A stretch of DNA of 64,000 bases from Phytohabitans sp037414955 (GCA_037414955.1 JBBEWH010000086.1:1-64000), one strand, 5' to 3'; positions 16,813 through 25,486 are shown, counted from the first letter of the stretch. Program-made: numbers and translations. Notes: generated by a model from the sequence alone, not told the origin.

Positions 16813-17826
16813 TCAGGCGCGGATGGGGATGTCGTGGGAGCGGTCGTCGGTCAGGATCTCGAACAGGGCGCGGCCGTCGGCGTGCAGCGTCTGCTGGCTG
16901 CCCGTGCGGAGGTTGGTGATCTCGAGGCGGCAGGAGCCGATCTTCGTGTTGAGGCAGTGCTTGATGCCGCCGGGCGGGTTGTAGTAGTTCAGCCCCACGA
17001 AGTCGGCCGGCCGCGCGGTGATCCGCCCGGTGAGCCGTACCGCGTCGGACGCCGAGCTGAAGTCCCAGTGGAAGTAGCCGAACCCGGCGTCCGCGCGGCG
17101 GGCCTGGGCCAGCGACACCAGGGAGTGCTCCCGCCCGTCGTGCCGGACCACGACGAACGTCATGAACGGCAGGGTGAGCGGACCGAGCTTCGCCCGCGCG
17201 GTGACCACCTCCAGGAAGCTGTCCGGATGCCCGTCGAAGCCGGCGACCTGCCCGAAGGCGTAGTGGTCGGTGTGCCGGCTGCCCCAGTTGTGGTTCTGGC
17301 TGCCGATCCAGTCGCTGACCTCGATCGCGCGGCCGTTGACCGACAGCACGCCGCGGTACCGCGCCGCCGGCGTGCCGACCAGGCTCTTGGCCTTGGGGAC
17401 GCCGCCGCGGTAGAGCCGGTGCGGCAGCAGGTAGAGCGGCGGCTGGTCGCCGGTGTAGGTCAGGTCCCACTCGATGCTGTCGCCGAGGCTGGTGCCGCCC
17501 CCGCGCAGCCGGCCCGGGGCCAGCACGCTGTCCCCGACGCGGGCCGTGGCCGGCGCGGTCCGGTCGAAGGCGCACTCGGCGATCGGGTACTCCTGCTTGA
17601 CGACCGCGTGCTGCCCGGTGGTGCCGTCGAAGAACACCGCCCACAGCTCACCGATCGCGGCCTCCGGCCGCTGGTGCGGGCTGAAGATGGTGTACCGGAT
17701 CCAGAAGGCCAGCGGCTCGGTCGGATGGTTGGCCCGCTGGTAGAAGCTCTCGTAGTGCCCGGTGCGCTGGCCGGGCCGGTACTGCGCCTGGTTGAGGGCG
17801 ACCAACCGGGAGATGTCGGTGTTCAT
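16813..17826 (-). CDS. CrtC/AttH-like (lipocalin-fold) protein A
   Basis: 337 residues; its ATG overlaps the P450 stop (ATGA). It is a beta-rich protein with the motifs YESFYQRANHPTEPLAFWIR, WIGSQNHNWGSRHTDHYAFG and HCLNTKIGSC. The HNWG block resembles the DHNWG motif of carotenoid 1,2-hydratase (CrtC)/AttH proteins, which have a double lipocalin fold. On that basis it may bind or hydrate a hydrophobic cluster intermediate; this is inference. A paralogue sits at 27148-28113 at the far side of the cluster. It is the last gene of the long leftward operon. The function is not recognised with confidence. Confidence 0.6.
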   Translation of the reverse strand: MNTDISRLVALNQAQYRPGQRTGHYESFYQRANHPTEPLAFWIRYTIFSPHQRPEAAIGELWAVFFDGTTGQHAVVKQEYPIAECAFDRTAPATARVGDSVLAPGRLRGGGTSLGDSIEWDLTYTGDQPPLYLLPHRLYRGGVPKAKSLVGTPAARYRGVLSVNGRAIEVSDWIGSQNHNWGSRHTDHYAFGQVAGFDGHPDSFLEVVTARAKLGPLTLPFMTFVVVRHDGREHSLVSLAQARRADAGFGYFHWDFSSASDAVRLTGRITARPADFVGLNYYNPPGGIKHCLNTKIGSCRLEITNLRTGSQQTLHADGRALFEILTDDRSHDIPIRA

Positions 17827-19220
17827 CACGCCCGCTTCCTGGGGAACATGGTCATCAACATGCCGTACTTCGGGCGCAGCGTGATGGTCGCGTGGTTGAC
17901 CACCCGGTGCGCGGGCACGTGCCGGAACTCGTACCGCTGGACCAGGGCGGCCAGCAGCAGGTGCGCCTCCAGCAGCGCGAAGTGCTTGCCGATGCACAGG
18001 TGCGGCCCCGCGCCGAACGGCAGGTACGCGTGCCGGTGCTGGCCCTTGCGGCGCTCCGGCGTGAACCGGTCCGGGTCGAAGCGCTCCGGATCGCTCCAGT
18101 GTGCCGGGTGCCGGTGGATGTTGTAGAGGTTGACCAGCATCCGGGCGCCCCGCGGGATCCGGTGGCCGGCCAGCTCGGTGGCCCGGTTGGCCAGCCGCGG
18201 CACGATCGGCGCGGACGGGTAGAACCGCATGGCCTCCTCGAAGACCCGCAGCGTGTACGGCAGGTGCGGCAGGTCCTCCAGCGCCGGGGTGCGCCCGGCG
18301 AGCCGCTCGTCGACCTCGTCCTGCAGCCGGCGCAGCGCCCGCGGGTGCTGGGACAGCAGGTACAGGGTCCAGGTCAGGGTGATGGCGGTGGTCTCGTGGC
18401 CGGCCGCGAACGTCGTGATGATCTCGTCGCGCAGCTCCACGTCGGTCATCGTCGCCCCGGTCTGCTCGTCGCGCATGGCGAGCAGCGCGTCCAGCAGGTC
18501 GCCGTGGGTGTCCGTCGACGCCCGGCGCTCGGCGATCAGCGAGTACATCATGTCGTCCAGCGCCGCCATCACCCGGTGGAAGCGGCGGTTGCCCGGCGTC
18601 GGCCAGCCGGTGGGCAGGCTGAACGGGTTCTGCAGCCGCTGGAAGGCGTAGTTGATGGCGATGTCGACGGCGTGCGGGCCGATGGTGTGCAGCCGGTCCA
18701 TCACGTTGGTGCTGAACATGCACCGGCTCACGATGTCCAGCGTGACCCGCATCAGCTCCTTGTGCAGGTCGATCTGGTCGCCGGCGCGGCAGTCGCGGTC
18801 CAGGTGCGCCAGCATCGCGTCGACGCAGCCCACCATCGTGCCGAACATGGTGGCGATGCTGGCCCGGGTGTAGATCGGCTGCATCATGCGCCGGTTGCGC
18901 AGCCAGCTCTCGTGGTCGGAGCTGGTCAGCAGGCCGTCGCCGAGCACCAGGCGCAGCGGGTTGTCCGGGCCGAGCTTGCCGTAGGTGGCGCTGTCGGTCA
19001 GCACCTCGGCGGCCAGCTCCGGGCTGGACACGCCGTACACCTCCAGCGGGCCGAGCCGGTGCCGGACCAGATCGCCGTTGGCGCGCCAGCCCGCCGCCAT
19101 GGCGGCGAGGATGTCCCGCTTGAACGCCACCACGCTGCCCAGCACCGGCAGCCCTTTCGCCGTCGGGGCGGCCCGGCTGGGCAGGCGCACGGTCCCGGTC
19201 ACCGCGCCACCGCCGGTCAC
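17826..19220 (-). CDS. Cytochrome P450
   Basis: 464 residues from GTG 19220, which overlaps the methyltransferase stop (GTGA); a second GTG at 19202 is possible. Motifs: I-helix AAGHETTAITLTW with the acid-alcohol-like pair, K-helix EEAMR (ExxR), heme loop FGAGPHLCIGKHFALLEAH. The N-terminus begins directly with a proline-rich hinge and no membrane anchor, as in soluble bacterial P450s. Electrons may come from the ferredoxin at 30324-30524. It likely hydroxylates or oxidises the cluster product. Confidence 0.9.
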   Translation of the reverse strand: MTGGGAVTGTVRLPSRAAPTAKGLPVLGSVVAFKRDILAAMAAGWRANGDLVRHRLGPLEVYGVSSPELAAEVLTDSATYGKLGPDNPLRLVLGDGLLTSSDHESWLRNRRMMQPIYTRASIATMFGTMVGCVDAMLAHLDRDCRAGDQIDLHKELMRVTLDIVSRCMFSTNVMDRLHTIGPHAVDIAINYAFQRLQNPFSLPTGWPTPGNRRFHRVMAALDDMMYSLIAERRASTDTHGDLLDALLAMRDEQTGATMTDVELRDEIITTFAAGHETTAITLTWTLYLLSQHPRALRRLQDEVDERLAGRTPALEDLPHLPYTLRVFEEAMRFYPSAPIVPRLANRATELAGHRIPRGARMLVNLYNIHRHPAHWSDPERFDPDRFTPERRKGQHRHAYLPFGAGPHLCIGKHFALLEAHLLLAALVQRYEFRHVPAHRVVNHATITLRPKYGMLMTMFPRKRA

Positions 19221-19870
19221 CGGTACGCCCGGGCGCAGAGCCAGCCGAGCGAGCGCCGCGGCTGGCTGTCGAACCGGGCGTCCCGCAAACCCGCCCGGAC
19301 CATCAAGTCGGTCAGCTCGGCGCCGGAGATGATGTGCAGGCCGTCCTCCCGCTGGCGCTCGGTGAACTTGCGGCCGAACACCCGCTGCAGCGCGGTGGGC
19401 GGGTCGGCCGCCTCCCGGCTCATCTCCAGGGTCACCGTCACCTGCCCGCCCGGGCGCAGCACCCGGGCCGCCTCGGCCAGCCCGCGCAGCGGGTCCGGCC
19501 AGAAGTAGAAGGTCTCGATCGCGCACACGTGGTCGAAGGACTGGTCCGGGTACGGCAGGTCCATCGCGTTGCCGGGCCGGATCTCGACCTGCTGCCGGGC
19601 GACCGCGGCCGCGTTGCGGGACCGCGCCTGCGCCACCATCTCCGGGGAGTAGTCGATGCCGGCCACCCGGCCCTGCGGGGCGTGGCGCGCGAGCAGCCGG
19701 ACCGCCATCCCGCCGCCGCAGCCGACGTCCAGTATCCGGTCCGCCGGCTTGATCCCCATCAGGTCGATGGTCCACTCGGTCAGCGACCGGTGCTGCACCG
19801 CCATCAGGTGACCGACGGCGCGTCCGGCCCACCCGGCCGGCCGGCGGAAGTTGTCCTCGACGAGCTTCAT
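19217..19870 (-). CDS. Class I SAM-dependent methyltransferase
   Basis: 217 residues from ATG 19870, which overlaps the oxidase stop (ATGA); an ATG at 19882 is also in frame. It shows the Rossmann SAM loop ILDVGCGGGMAVRLL, the acidic motif VAGIDYSPEMV and PYPDQSFDHVCAIETFYFWP, typical of Methyltransf_11 small-molecule enzymes. It probably N- or O-methylates a cluster intermediate; the acceptor is unknown. Confidence 0.85.
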   Translation of the reverse strand: MKLVEDNFRRPAGWAGRAVGHLMAVQHRSLTEWTIDLMGIKPADRILDVGCGGGMAVRLLARHAPQGRVAGIDYSPEMVAQARSRNAAAVARQQVEIRPGNAMDLPYPDQSFDHVCAIETFYFWPDPLRGLAEAARVLRPGGQVTVTLEMSREAADPPTALQRVFGRKFTERQREDGLHIISGAELTDLMVRAGLRDARFDSQPRRSLGWLCARAYR

Positions 19871-21234
19871 CGGTTGGCGCACGGCTTCGCTCCTTCCTGG
19901 ACCGCCCGGTCGGCACGGTCGGCGTCACGGCGGGCGCGCCGGGCCAGCGCGCCCAGGTAGAGCCGGAGCACCGGGCGGGCCGGGCCGCCCAGCGGCACGC
20001 GGGGGGCGCGGTCGCGGTGCCACGGCAGCGGCGGCCCGGCGCCGGCCTCGGGGGCGGGGTCGGCCTCGCGGGCGGGGTCGGCCTCGCGGGCGGGGTCGGC
20101 CTCGCGGGCGCGGTCGGCCTCGCGGGCGCGGTCGCCCAGCACGGCCGCGGCCAGCCAGTCGCCGTGCGCGACCGACATCGCCAGGCCGTGCCCGCAGCAG
20201 CCGCCGGCGAACCAGATGTCGTCGCGGCCGCCGACCCGGCCGACCACCGGCAGGTCGTCGAGGGTCATCGCGATCCGCCCGGACCAGCGCTGGGCCACCT
20301 CGACCTCGCGCAGGCTCGGATGCAGCGCCCGGACCCGCCCGGCCAGCCACCGCCAGGCCTCCCGCGCGGCGGCGGCCGATGCCCGGGAGGCCAGCAGCAC
20401 CGGCCCACCGCCCAGCACCAGCCGGCCGTCGGGGGTCAGCCGGTGGTACGGCGCGAGCTGCCCGGCCTCGATGACGGCGTGCTCGCCGAGCGCGGCGCGG
20501 GCCGCGGCCGGCAGCGGCGCCGTCGCCACCGCGTGTGCCTGCAGCGGCAGCAGCGAACCGACCGGCAGCCGCAGGGCGGGGGCGTACCCGTTGACCGTGA
20601 CGATCACCGTCCGGCAGGTCAGCCGCCCGACCGCCAGAGCCAGCTCGGGGCCGGTGCGGCCGCGCCGGATCGCGCGAACCGGGGTGTGCGGGTGGATGCG
20701 CACGCCCCGGGCCGCGGCGGCGCCGGCCAGGGCGCGGGTCAGCGCGGCCGGGTCGAGCGTGGCGGCCGGCCGGTAGCGCAGGGCGGCCCGGTACGGCACG
20801 TCGAGAAGGTCCCGCAGGTCGGCACCGGACAGCAGCGGCACGTCCAGGCCCAGCGCGGCGTAGCCGTCGGCCCGGCGGCGCAGCGCCGCCTCGGCCCGCG
20901 CCGTGCGGGCCACCACGAGCTGCCCGCCCTCCCGCGGTCCACAGTCGACACCGAGCCGGTCGCAGCGCGCCAGCACGTCCCGCACCGCGGCGACGCTGGC
21001 CAGGTACATCCGGCGGGCGACCGGGTCGCCGTAGCGCCGGCGCAGCCGGTCGATCGGCGGGCCGATCCGGGGGCCGAGCAGCCCGGTGCCGTGGCCGCTG
21101 GCGCCGGCGCCCGGCATCGCCGCCTCCAGCACCGCCACGTCCAGGCCCGGGCGCCGGGTGACCAGGCCCAGCGCGGCCGACAGCCCGGCCAGCCCGGCGC
21201 CCACCACCGCCACGTCCGCCGAAAGCTCGGTCAT
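19867..21234 (-). CDS. FAD-dependent amine/amino-acid oxidase (DAO family)
   Basis: 455 residues from ATG 21234, preceded by GAGGAGG. The N-terminal dinucleotide fold is VVGAGLAGLSAALGL, with SGHGTGLLGPR for flavin contact and a C-terminal GLAMSVAHGDWLAAAVLG. It resembles D-amino-acid/gamma-glutamylputrescine oxidase-type enzymes that oxidise C-N bonds to imines. An amine produced by the aminotransferase is a plausible substrate. The region after about residue 360 has five near-identical hexapeptides (A-R-E-A-D-P/R) and a basic tail (RRARRDADRADRAVQEG) that ordinary members lack. A micro-ORF stop overlaps its start. Confidence 0.8.
   Translation of the reverse strand: MTELSADVAVVGAGLAGLSAALGLVTRRPGLDVAVLEAAMPGAGASGHGTGLLGPRIGPPIDRLRRRYGDPVARRMYLASVAAVRDVLARCDRLGVDCGPREGGQLVVARTARAEAALRRRADGYAALGLDVPLLSGADLRDLLDVPYRAALRYRPAATLDPAALTRALAGAAAARGVRIHPHTPVRAIRRGRTGPELALAVGRLTCRTVIVTVNGYAPALRLPVGSLLPLQAHAVATAPLPAAARAALGEHAVIEAGQLAPYHRLTPDGRLVLGGGPVLLASRASAAAAREAWRWLAGRVRALHPSLREVEVAQRWSGRIAMTLDDLPVVGRVGGRDDIWFAGGCCGHGLAMSVAHGDWLAAAVLGDRAREADRAREADPAREADPAREADPAPEAGAGPPLPWHRDRAPRVPLGGPARPVLRLYLGALARRARRDADRADRAVQEGAKPCANR
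20043..20132. repeat. Five tandem copies of an 18-bp coding repeat
   Basis: Unit CGGCCTCGCGGGCGGGGT, five copies in phase, the first with one change (GGG for GCG) and the last two with C for G near the end. It is within the FAD oxidase gene and encodes an acidic/basic hexapeptide repeat between the catalytic domain and the tail. It looks like slippage growth of a linker. Confidence 0.9.
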
Positions 21235-21308
21235 GCCGCCACCTCCTCGCTGGCGCTCGGCGCCGCCGGCCTGACACGATTCCGGACCTCGCGCGAGCGC
21301 TCGGTCAT
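21231..21308 (-). CDS. Micro-ORF c, 25 codons, coupled to the oxidase gene
   Basis: Peptide MTERSREVRNRVRPAAPSAS plus EEVAA. The ATG overlaps the stop of micro-ORF b, and its own stop overlaps the oxidase ATG (ATGA each). It is one of three tandem degenerate copies, all beginning ATGACCG and encoding MT(E/A)R..EVR. Its 3' end contains the oxidase ribosome site GAGGAGG. It could be a translational coupler rather than a functional peptide. Confidence 0.55.
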   Translation of the reverse strand: MTERSREVRNRVRPAAPSASEEVAA

Positions 21309-21361
21309 GGCGCCGCCCCGCCGCGCGTGGCGCCGGCGCGGACCTCACCGCGCGCGGTCAT
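21305..21361 (-). CDS. Micro-ORF b, 18 codons
   Basis: Peptide MTARGEVRAGATRGGAAP. It overlaps its neighbours by ATGA on both sides and shares the pattern MTxR.EVR...GATR.GAA with micro-ORF a, which shows descent by tandem duplication. No function is assigned. Confidence 0.5.
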   Translation of the reverse strand: MTARGEVRAGATRGGAAP

Positions 21362-21426
21362 GCCGCCGCCCCGCTCCGCGTGGCGCCGTCCTGACGTGCT
21401 AGCCGGACCTCACTACGTTCGGTCAT
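21358..21426 (-). CDS. Micro-ORF a, 22 codons
   Basis: Peptide MTERSEVRLARQDGATRSGA plus AA. Its ATG overlaps the stop of the SRPBCC gene and its stop overlaps the ATG of micro-ORF b. It is the first of the chain of three that bridges a 190-base gap between two structural genes without breaking translation. Confidence 0.5.
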   Translation of the reverse strand: MTERSEVRLARQDGATRSGAAA

Positions 21427-21884
21427 GGCACGCCGTCGTACTGCTCGGCCGGTGCGGGCGCTTGCGTCACCTCGCCGAGCAGGCCGCGCAGGATCAGCGC
21501 GATGTTGCCTCGCAGGGTGGCGGCGGCGACCGGGTCGAGGATGTCGGCCAGGGTCGGGATGCCCAGGTCGAACCAGGCGTCGAAGACGACCAGGCTGCCG
21601 CGCTCGGCCGGCCGCACCCGCCAGGTGCCCTCGAAGCTGAGGAAGTCGCCGGACAGCTGCGTGAACTCGATGCTCAGCGCCCGCGGGTCGAAGGTGTCCC
21701 GCTCGGTCCAGCGCAGCAGGCCGTTGCGGAACCGCACGGTCCACTCGGAGACCAGGCTGCCGTCCGGTTCGGGCGGGTGCAGCACCACCTCGCGGACCGT
21801 CTCGGTGAGCTCCACGTAGCGGGCGAAGTCACTGATCCGGGCGTACGCCTGCGCGGGCTCCCGCTCCGGGGCCAGCATGTGCAT
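21423..21884 (-). CDS. SRPBCC (START-like) protein
   Basis: 153 residues; the ATG overlaps the aminotransferase stop (ATGA). Sequence is of the polyketide cyclase/SRPBCC type: an N-terminal strand-helix (MHMLAPEREPAQAYARISDF), ..VREVVLHPPEPDGSLVSEWT.., LSGDFLSFEGTWRVRP and a long C-terminal helix. These proteins form a hydrophobic cavity and either bind lipids or act as cyclases. In this cluster it may hold or cyclise a lipid-like intermediate. Confidence 0.75.
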   Translation of the reverse strand: MHMLAPEREPAQAYARISDFARYVELTETVREVVLHPPEPDGSLVSEWTVRFRNGLLRWTERDTFDPRALSIEFTQLSGDFLSFEGTWRVRPAERGSLVVFDAWFDLGIPTLADILDPVAAATLRGNIALILRGLLGEVTQAPAPAEQYDGVP

Positions 21885-23164
21885 CACGACACGGGGCACG
21901 GGCTCGCGTCTCCCTCCGGCATCGCGCCGGCCGCGACCGCGGCCAGCGCCTCGTCGAACGCGGTGTGGAAGAAGTCCAGTTCGTCCTCGCCGAGCACGGC
22001 CGGCGGGGTCAGCCGCAGCACCCGGGAGGCGTTGAGCGAGTGGTTGACCAGCACGCCGCGGTCCAGCAGCGCCAGCACCAGCTCGCCGAGGTGGGCCTGC
22101 TGCCGGCACTCGATCCCGATCAGCAGGCCGCGCCCGCGCACCTCGGCGACCACGCCGGCGCCGGCGCCCGCGCAGGTCGCGCGCAGCCGGGCCAGCAGCG
22201 CCTCGCCGAGCTTGGCGGCCCGGGTCACGGTGTCCTCGGCCCGCATGGTGTCGATGGCGGCGTACGCCGCCGCGCAGGCCAGCGGCGAGCCGCCGAACGT
22301 GGAGGAGTGCAGGTACGGGTCCCGGCCGAACGGCGCGTACGCCTCGGGCGTGGCCAGCACCGCGGCCACCGGGACCACCCCGCCGGACAGGCCCTTGCCG
22401 ACCAGCATCAGGTCCGGCACCACGCCCTCGAACCCCGCGCCCCACCAGGCGCCCAGCCGGCCCATGCCGGTCTGGATCTCGTCCAGCACCAGCAGCGCGC
22501 CGTACTCGCGGCAGGCCGCCGCCACGCCGCGCAGGTAGCCCGGCGGCGGGATCACCACGCCGCCCTCGCCCTGCACCGGTTCCAGGACCACGCAGGCCCG
22601 CCCGGCCCGCGCGGCGAGCACGCCGCGCATCTGGTCCAGGTCGCCGTACGCCACGGTGGCCACGTCCGGCAGCAGCGGGGCGAACGGGTCCTGGTAGAGC
22701 CGGTTGGCGGTGATGCTCAGGGCGCCGAGCGTCTTGCCGTGAAAGCCGTTGCCGGTGGTGACCAGCGCGCTGCGGCCGGCGACCCGGGCCAGCTTGAGCG
22801 CGGTCTCGGTCGCCTCCGTCCCGGAGTTGACGAAGTGGACGTACTCCAGGCCCCGCGGCGCCACCTCGGCCAGGGCCTCGGCGGCGCGGGCCTGCACCGG
22901 GTCCAGGAACACCCGGGTGGGCAGCGGATGGGTCTCCAGCTGGTGGCGGACCGCCGCGACCACCCGGGGATGCCGGTGCCCGAGCAGGAACACCCCGTAC
23001 CCGCCGAAGTCCAGGTACCGCCGGCCGCCGGCCGCCGTCACCCAGGCCCCGGAGGACGCGACCTCGAGCACCCCGCCGAGCAGCGCGCCCAGCGACGCCC
23101 GGCCGGAGCCCAGGTGCCGCCGGTACCGGTCGATCACCTCGTCGGCGGTGGGGGTGCCGGTCAC
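21884..23164 (-). CDS. Class III PLP-dependent aminotransferase
   Basis: 426 residues from GTG 23164, overlapping the SDR stop (GTGA). Motifs: FVNSGTEATETALKLAR (PLP phosphate), DEIQTGMGR, and LVGKGLSGGVVPVAA with the Schiff-base Lys. The closest general types are putrescine/ornithine or omega-amino-acid transaminases. Next to a thioester-reductase-like SDR it most likely aminates an aldehyde to a primary amine. The order SDR then aminotransferase in one overlap-coupled operon supports that. Confidence 0.9.
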   Translation of the reverse strand: MTGTPTADEVIDRYRRHLGSGRASLGALLGGVLEVASSGAWVTAAGGRRYLDFGGYGVFLLGHRHPRVVAAVRHQLETHPLPTRVFLDPVQARAAEALAEVAPRGLEYVHFVNSGTEATETALKLARVAGRSALVTTGNGFHGKTLGALSITANRLYQDPFAPLLPDVATVAYGDLDQMRGVLAARAGRACVVLEPVQGEGGVVIPPPGYLRGVAAACREYGALLVLDEIQTGMGRLGAWWGAGFEGVVPDLMLVGKGLSGGVVPVAAVLATPEAYAPFGRDPYLHSSTFGGSPLACAAAYAAIDTMRAEDTVTRAAKLGEALLARLRATCAGAGAGVVAEVRGRGLLIGIECRQQAHLGELVLALLDRGVLVNHSLNASRVLRLTPPAVLGEDELDFFHTAFDEALAAVAAGAMPEGDASPCPVS

Positions 23165-24291
23165 GCCACCACCGCCGGTCGCGCGTGCGGCGCCTCGTCC
23201 GGCTCGTCCGAGCCCGCCGGGGCCAGCCCGGTGCGGCGCGCCCAGAACTCCATCGACCGGGTGAACGCCGCCATCAGCGCCGGCCGGGTGACCTGCGCGC
23301 CCAGCCCCAGCTGCGCCATCGACGAGGGCAGCGCGGCGCCGGACTGGAACAGCAGCATCATCTCGATGAAGTCGCGGAACCGGCGGCGCAGCAGGGCCGA
23401 CCCGGTCTCGGCCAGCAGGGGCACCAGCAGCCGGTCCACCGCCTCGATGGGGATCAGCCGGGGGCGGTGCGGGTAGATCCCGAGCCGCTGGCCGAGGGCC
23501 ACCGCGACGTCGATCATCTCGGCCACCAGCGGGGCGCCCTCGCCGGCGGTCAGCCAGTACTCGCCGGTGGTGACCCGGCCGCGCACCAGCGCGCCGATCG
23601 CGCGGGCCACGATGTCCTGCGGCATCAGGTCGATGATGGAGGCCAGGTCGGCCGGCACCAGCGGCGCGTCGCCCCGGACCACCGCGCCGGCGGCCCGGTG
23701 CAGGCCCTGGAACGCGGAGATCCAGCCGTCCTGGGAGTTGCCGATCACCACCGAGGGCCGCACGATGACCGCCGGTACGCCGCTCGTGCGGACCCGCTGC
23801 TCCGCCTCGATCTTCGACGCCAGGTAGGCGGCCGGGCCGGTGAACGTCTCCCCGTCCCGCTCCCGCGGCGGCCGGGCCACGAACGCCGTGCTGACGTAGT
23901 AGAGCGGCACGCCCAGCTCGGCGGCGAGCGCCAGCATCCGGCCGGTGCCGTCCACGTTGGTCGCGAAGACGTTCTGGCGGGAGGCGCGCCAGGAGGTGGC
24001 CGCCGCGGCGTGCACGATCAGGTCGAGCCGGCCGGCCAGCGCCGCGCGCCGCGCCGCGCCCAGGCCGAGGTCCTCCCGGGCCAGGTCGCCGTCCAGTTCG
24101 GTGACCCGCGGGTCGTCGAGCGCGCGCCGCCGGCGCAGGCAGATGATCTCGTGGTCGGCCGCCAGCTCGGCGACCAGCGCCCGGCCGACGACGCCGGTGG
24201 CGCCGGTCAGCAGGACGGTGCGCCGGGCGGCGCGCGGGTGCTCCCCCGCCAGCGCGTGCTCCTCCTCCGGCATGTGCTCTCCCGCTAGCAT
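23161..24291 (-). CDS. Extended SDR, thioester-reductase (NAD_binding_4) type
   Basis: 376 residues from ATG 24291, overlapping the acyl-CoA dehydrogenase stop. It has the glycine-rich TGATGVVGRALVAEL, YYVSTAFVARP, the catalytic YLASK (YxxxK) and VRPSVVIGNSQDGW, as in fatty-acyl-CoA reductases and the reductase domains of carboxylic acid reductases. It lacks an attached adenylation or carrier domain, so it probably reduces an acyl-CoA to an aldehyde in trans with NAD(P)H. An alternative is a sugar or steroid epimerase-like SDR. Confidence 0.8.
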   Translation of the reverse strand: MLAGEHMPEEEHALAGEHPRAARRTVLLTGATGVVGRALVAELAADHEIICLRRRRALDDPRVTELDGDLAREDLGLGAARRAALAGRLDLIVHAAAATSWRASRQNVFATNVDGTGRMLALAAELGVPLYYVSTAFVARPPRERDGETFTGPAAYLASKIEAEQRVRTSGVPAVIVRPSVVIGNSQDGWISAFQGLHRAAGAVVRGDAPLVPADLASIIDLMPQDIVARAIGALVRGRVTTGEYWLTAGEGAPLVAEMIDVAVALGQRLGIYPHRPRLIPIEAVDRLLVPLLAETGSALLRRRFRDFIEMMLLFQSGAALPSSMAQLGLGAQVTRPALMAAFTRSMEFWARRTGLAPAGSDEPDEAPHARPAVVA

Positions 24292-25424
24292 CACGCGACC
24301 GCCAGCGCTTCCCCGGCCAGGTACCGGGCGAGCGGGCCGGCCATCCGGCCGCGCGAGGGCGGGTGGAACCCGAGCCCGTTCGTGCACGCCGCCAGGTAGC
24401 CCACGTCGTCGGCGGACATGAAGCTCATCCCGCCCAGCAGCTCCACGGCCCGGGGCACGACGCGGGCGATCGCGTCCTGCACGCCGTACCGCACGAACAG
24501 GGCGTCGGCCAGCGCGCGCTGGCCGCGGGCGGCCTCCGGCACCTGCCGGGCCACGTTCTCCAGCGCCGCCATGGCCGTCTCGGTCTCCACCACCAGCCGG
24601 GTGCGGTCCGCGTCCGGCACCCGTTCGGTGTGCACCACCCGTTCCACCAGGGCGCTGGCCACGCCCAGGTAGCTGGCCGTGATGAGCAGCTCGAACCACA
24701 GGAAGCCGGCGACCTGGATCTCGTCCAGGGCCTGCGCCGGGGTGCCGGCGGTGCGCACCACCAGCTCCTCCGGCACCGGTACGTCGGTCAGCGTGACCTG
24801 GTCGCTCTCCGCGCCGGCCAGCGCGAAGCTGCCCCAGAACGGGCTGACGCTGATGCCGGGCGTGTCCGCCGGGATCATCACCACCGCCAGTTGCTGGCCG
24901 GGGCCGTCCAGTCGCGGCACCATGACGCTCGCGGTCAGCAGGTCCATCGACCGGGCCAGACTGCACGGCCGCTTCGCACCGCTGATCAGCAGCCCGTCCG
25001 GGGTCACCTCGGCGGTCATCGTCGGCGCCAGGATGTTGGCGTCCGGCCGCCCCTCGGCGAACCCGGAGGCCAGCAGCCGCCGGTCGGTCGCGACCGCCTC
25101 CATCAGCATCCACTCGAACCCGTTGCTCACCTCGCTGAGCGCCACCAGGCTGGCCACCGAGAAGTGGTGCATCGTGGTCGCCACCGCCAGCGACGGCGAG
25201 CGGGCGCCGAGCGCCCGCTGCACGCGCACCGCCTCCAGCGCGGTCGCGCCGGCGCCGCCGTGGGCGGTCGGGATCAGCAGCCCCGGCCCGCGAAACTCGC
25301 GGAACGCCGCGATGCCCGGGTTGCCCGGCCGCTCCAGCCGGGACAGCGGCTCGGCTTCCAGCGCCTCGTCCAGGCCGGGCAGCAGCTTGTGGACCGCGGT
25401 CCGTTCCTGTTCCAGGTATCTCAT
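24291..25424 (-). CDS. Acyl-CoA dehydrogenase-family flavoprotein
   Basis: 377 residues from ATG 25424. It has the N-terminal helical domain (LLIPTAHGGAGATALEAVRV), a beta-domain with ISGAKRPCSLARSMDLLTAS and VSPFWGSFALAGAESDQVTL, and a C-terminal helical domain. The usual catalytic-Glu block near the end is replaced by GLGFHPPSRGRMAGPL. It may therefore be a monooxygenase-like or otherwise divergent member, for example an N-oxygenating type, rather than a plain dehydrogenase. It is followed downstream by the SDR with an ATGA overlap; 62 bases separate it from the DUF2156 gene. Confidence 0.75.
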   Translation of the reverse strand: MRYLEQERTAVHKLLPGLDEALEAEPLSRLERPGNPGIAAFREFRGPGLLIPTAHGGAGATALEAVRVQRALGARSPSLAVATTMHHFSVASLVALSEVSNGFEWMLMEAVATDRRLLASGFAEGRPDANILAPTMTAEVTPDGLLISGAKRPCSLARSMDLLTASVMVPRLDGPGQQLAVVMIPADTPGISVSPFWGSFALAGAESDQVTLTDVPVPEELVVRTAGTPAQALDEIQVAGFLWFELLITASYLGVASALVERVVHTERVPDADRTRLVVETETAMAALENVARQVPEAARGQRALADALFVRYGVQDAIARVVPRAVELLGGMSFMSADDVGYLAACTNGLGFHPPSRGRMAGPLARYLAGEALAVA

Positions 25425-25486
25425 CGGTGGTAGGCCCCCCGTTGTCGTCGGTGTCAGGTCGCGTTGGGCTTCGGGTCGGGTCGGTC

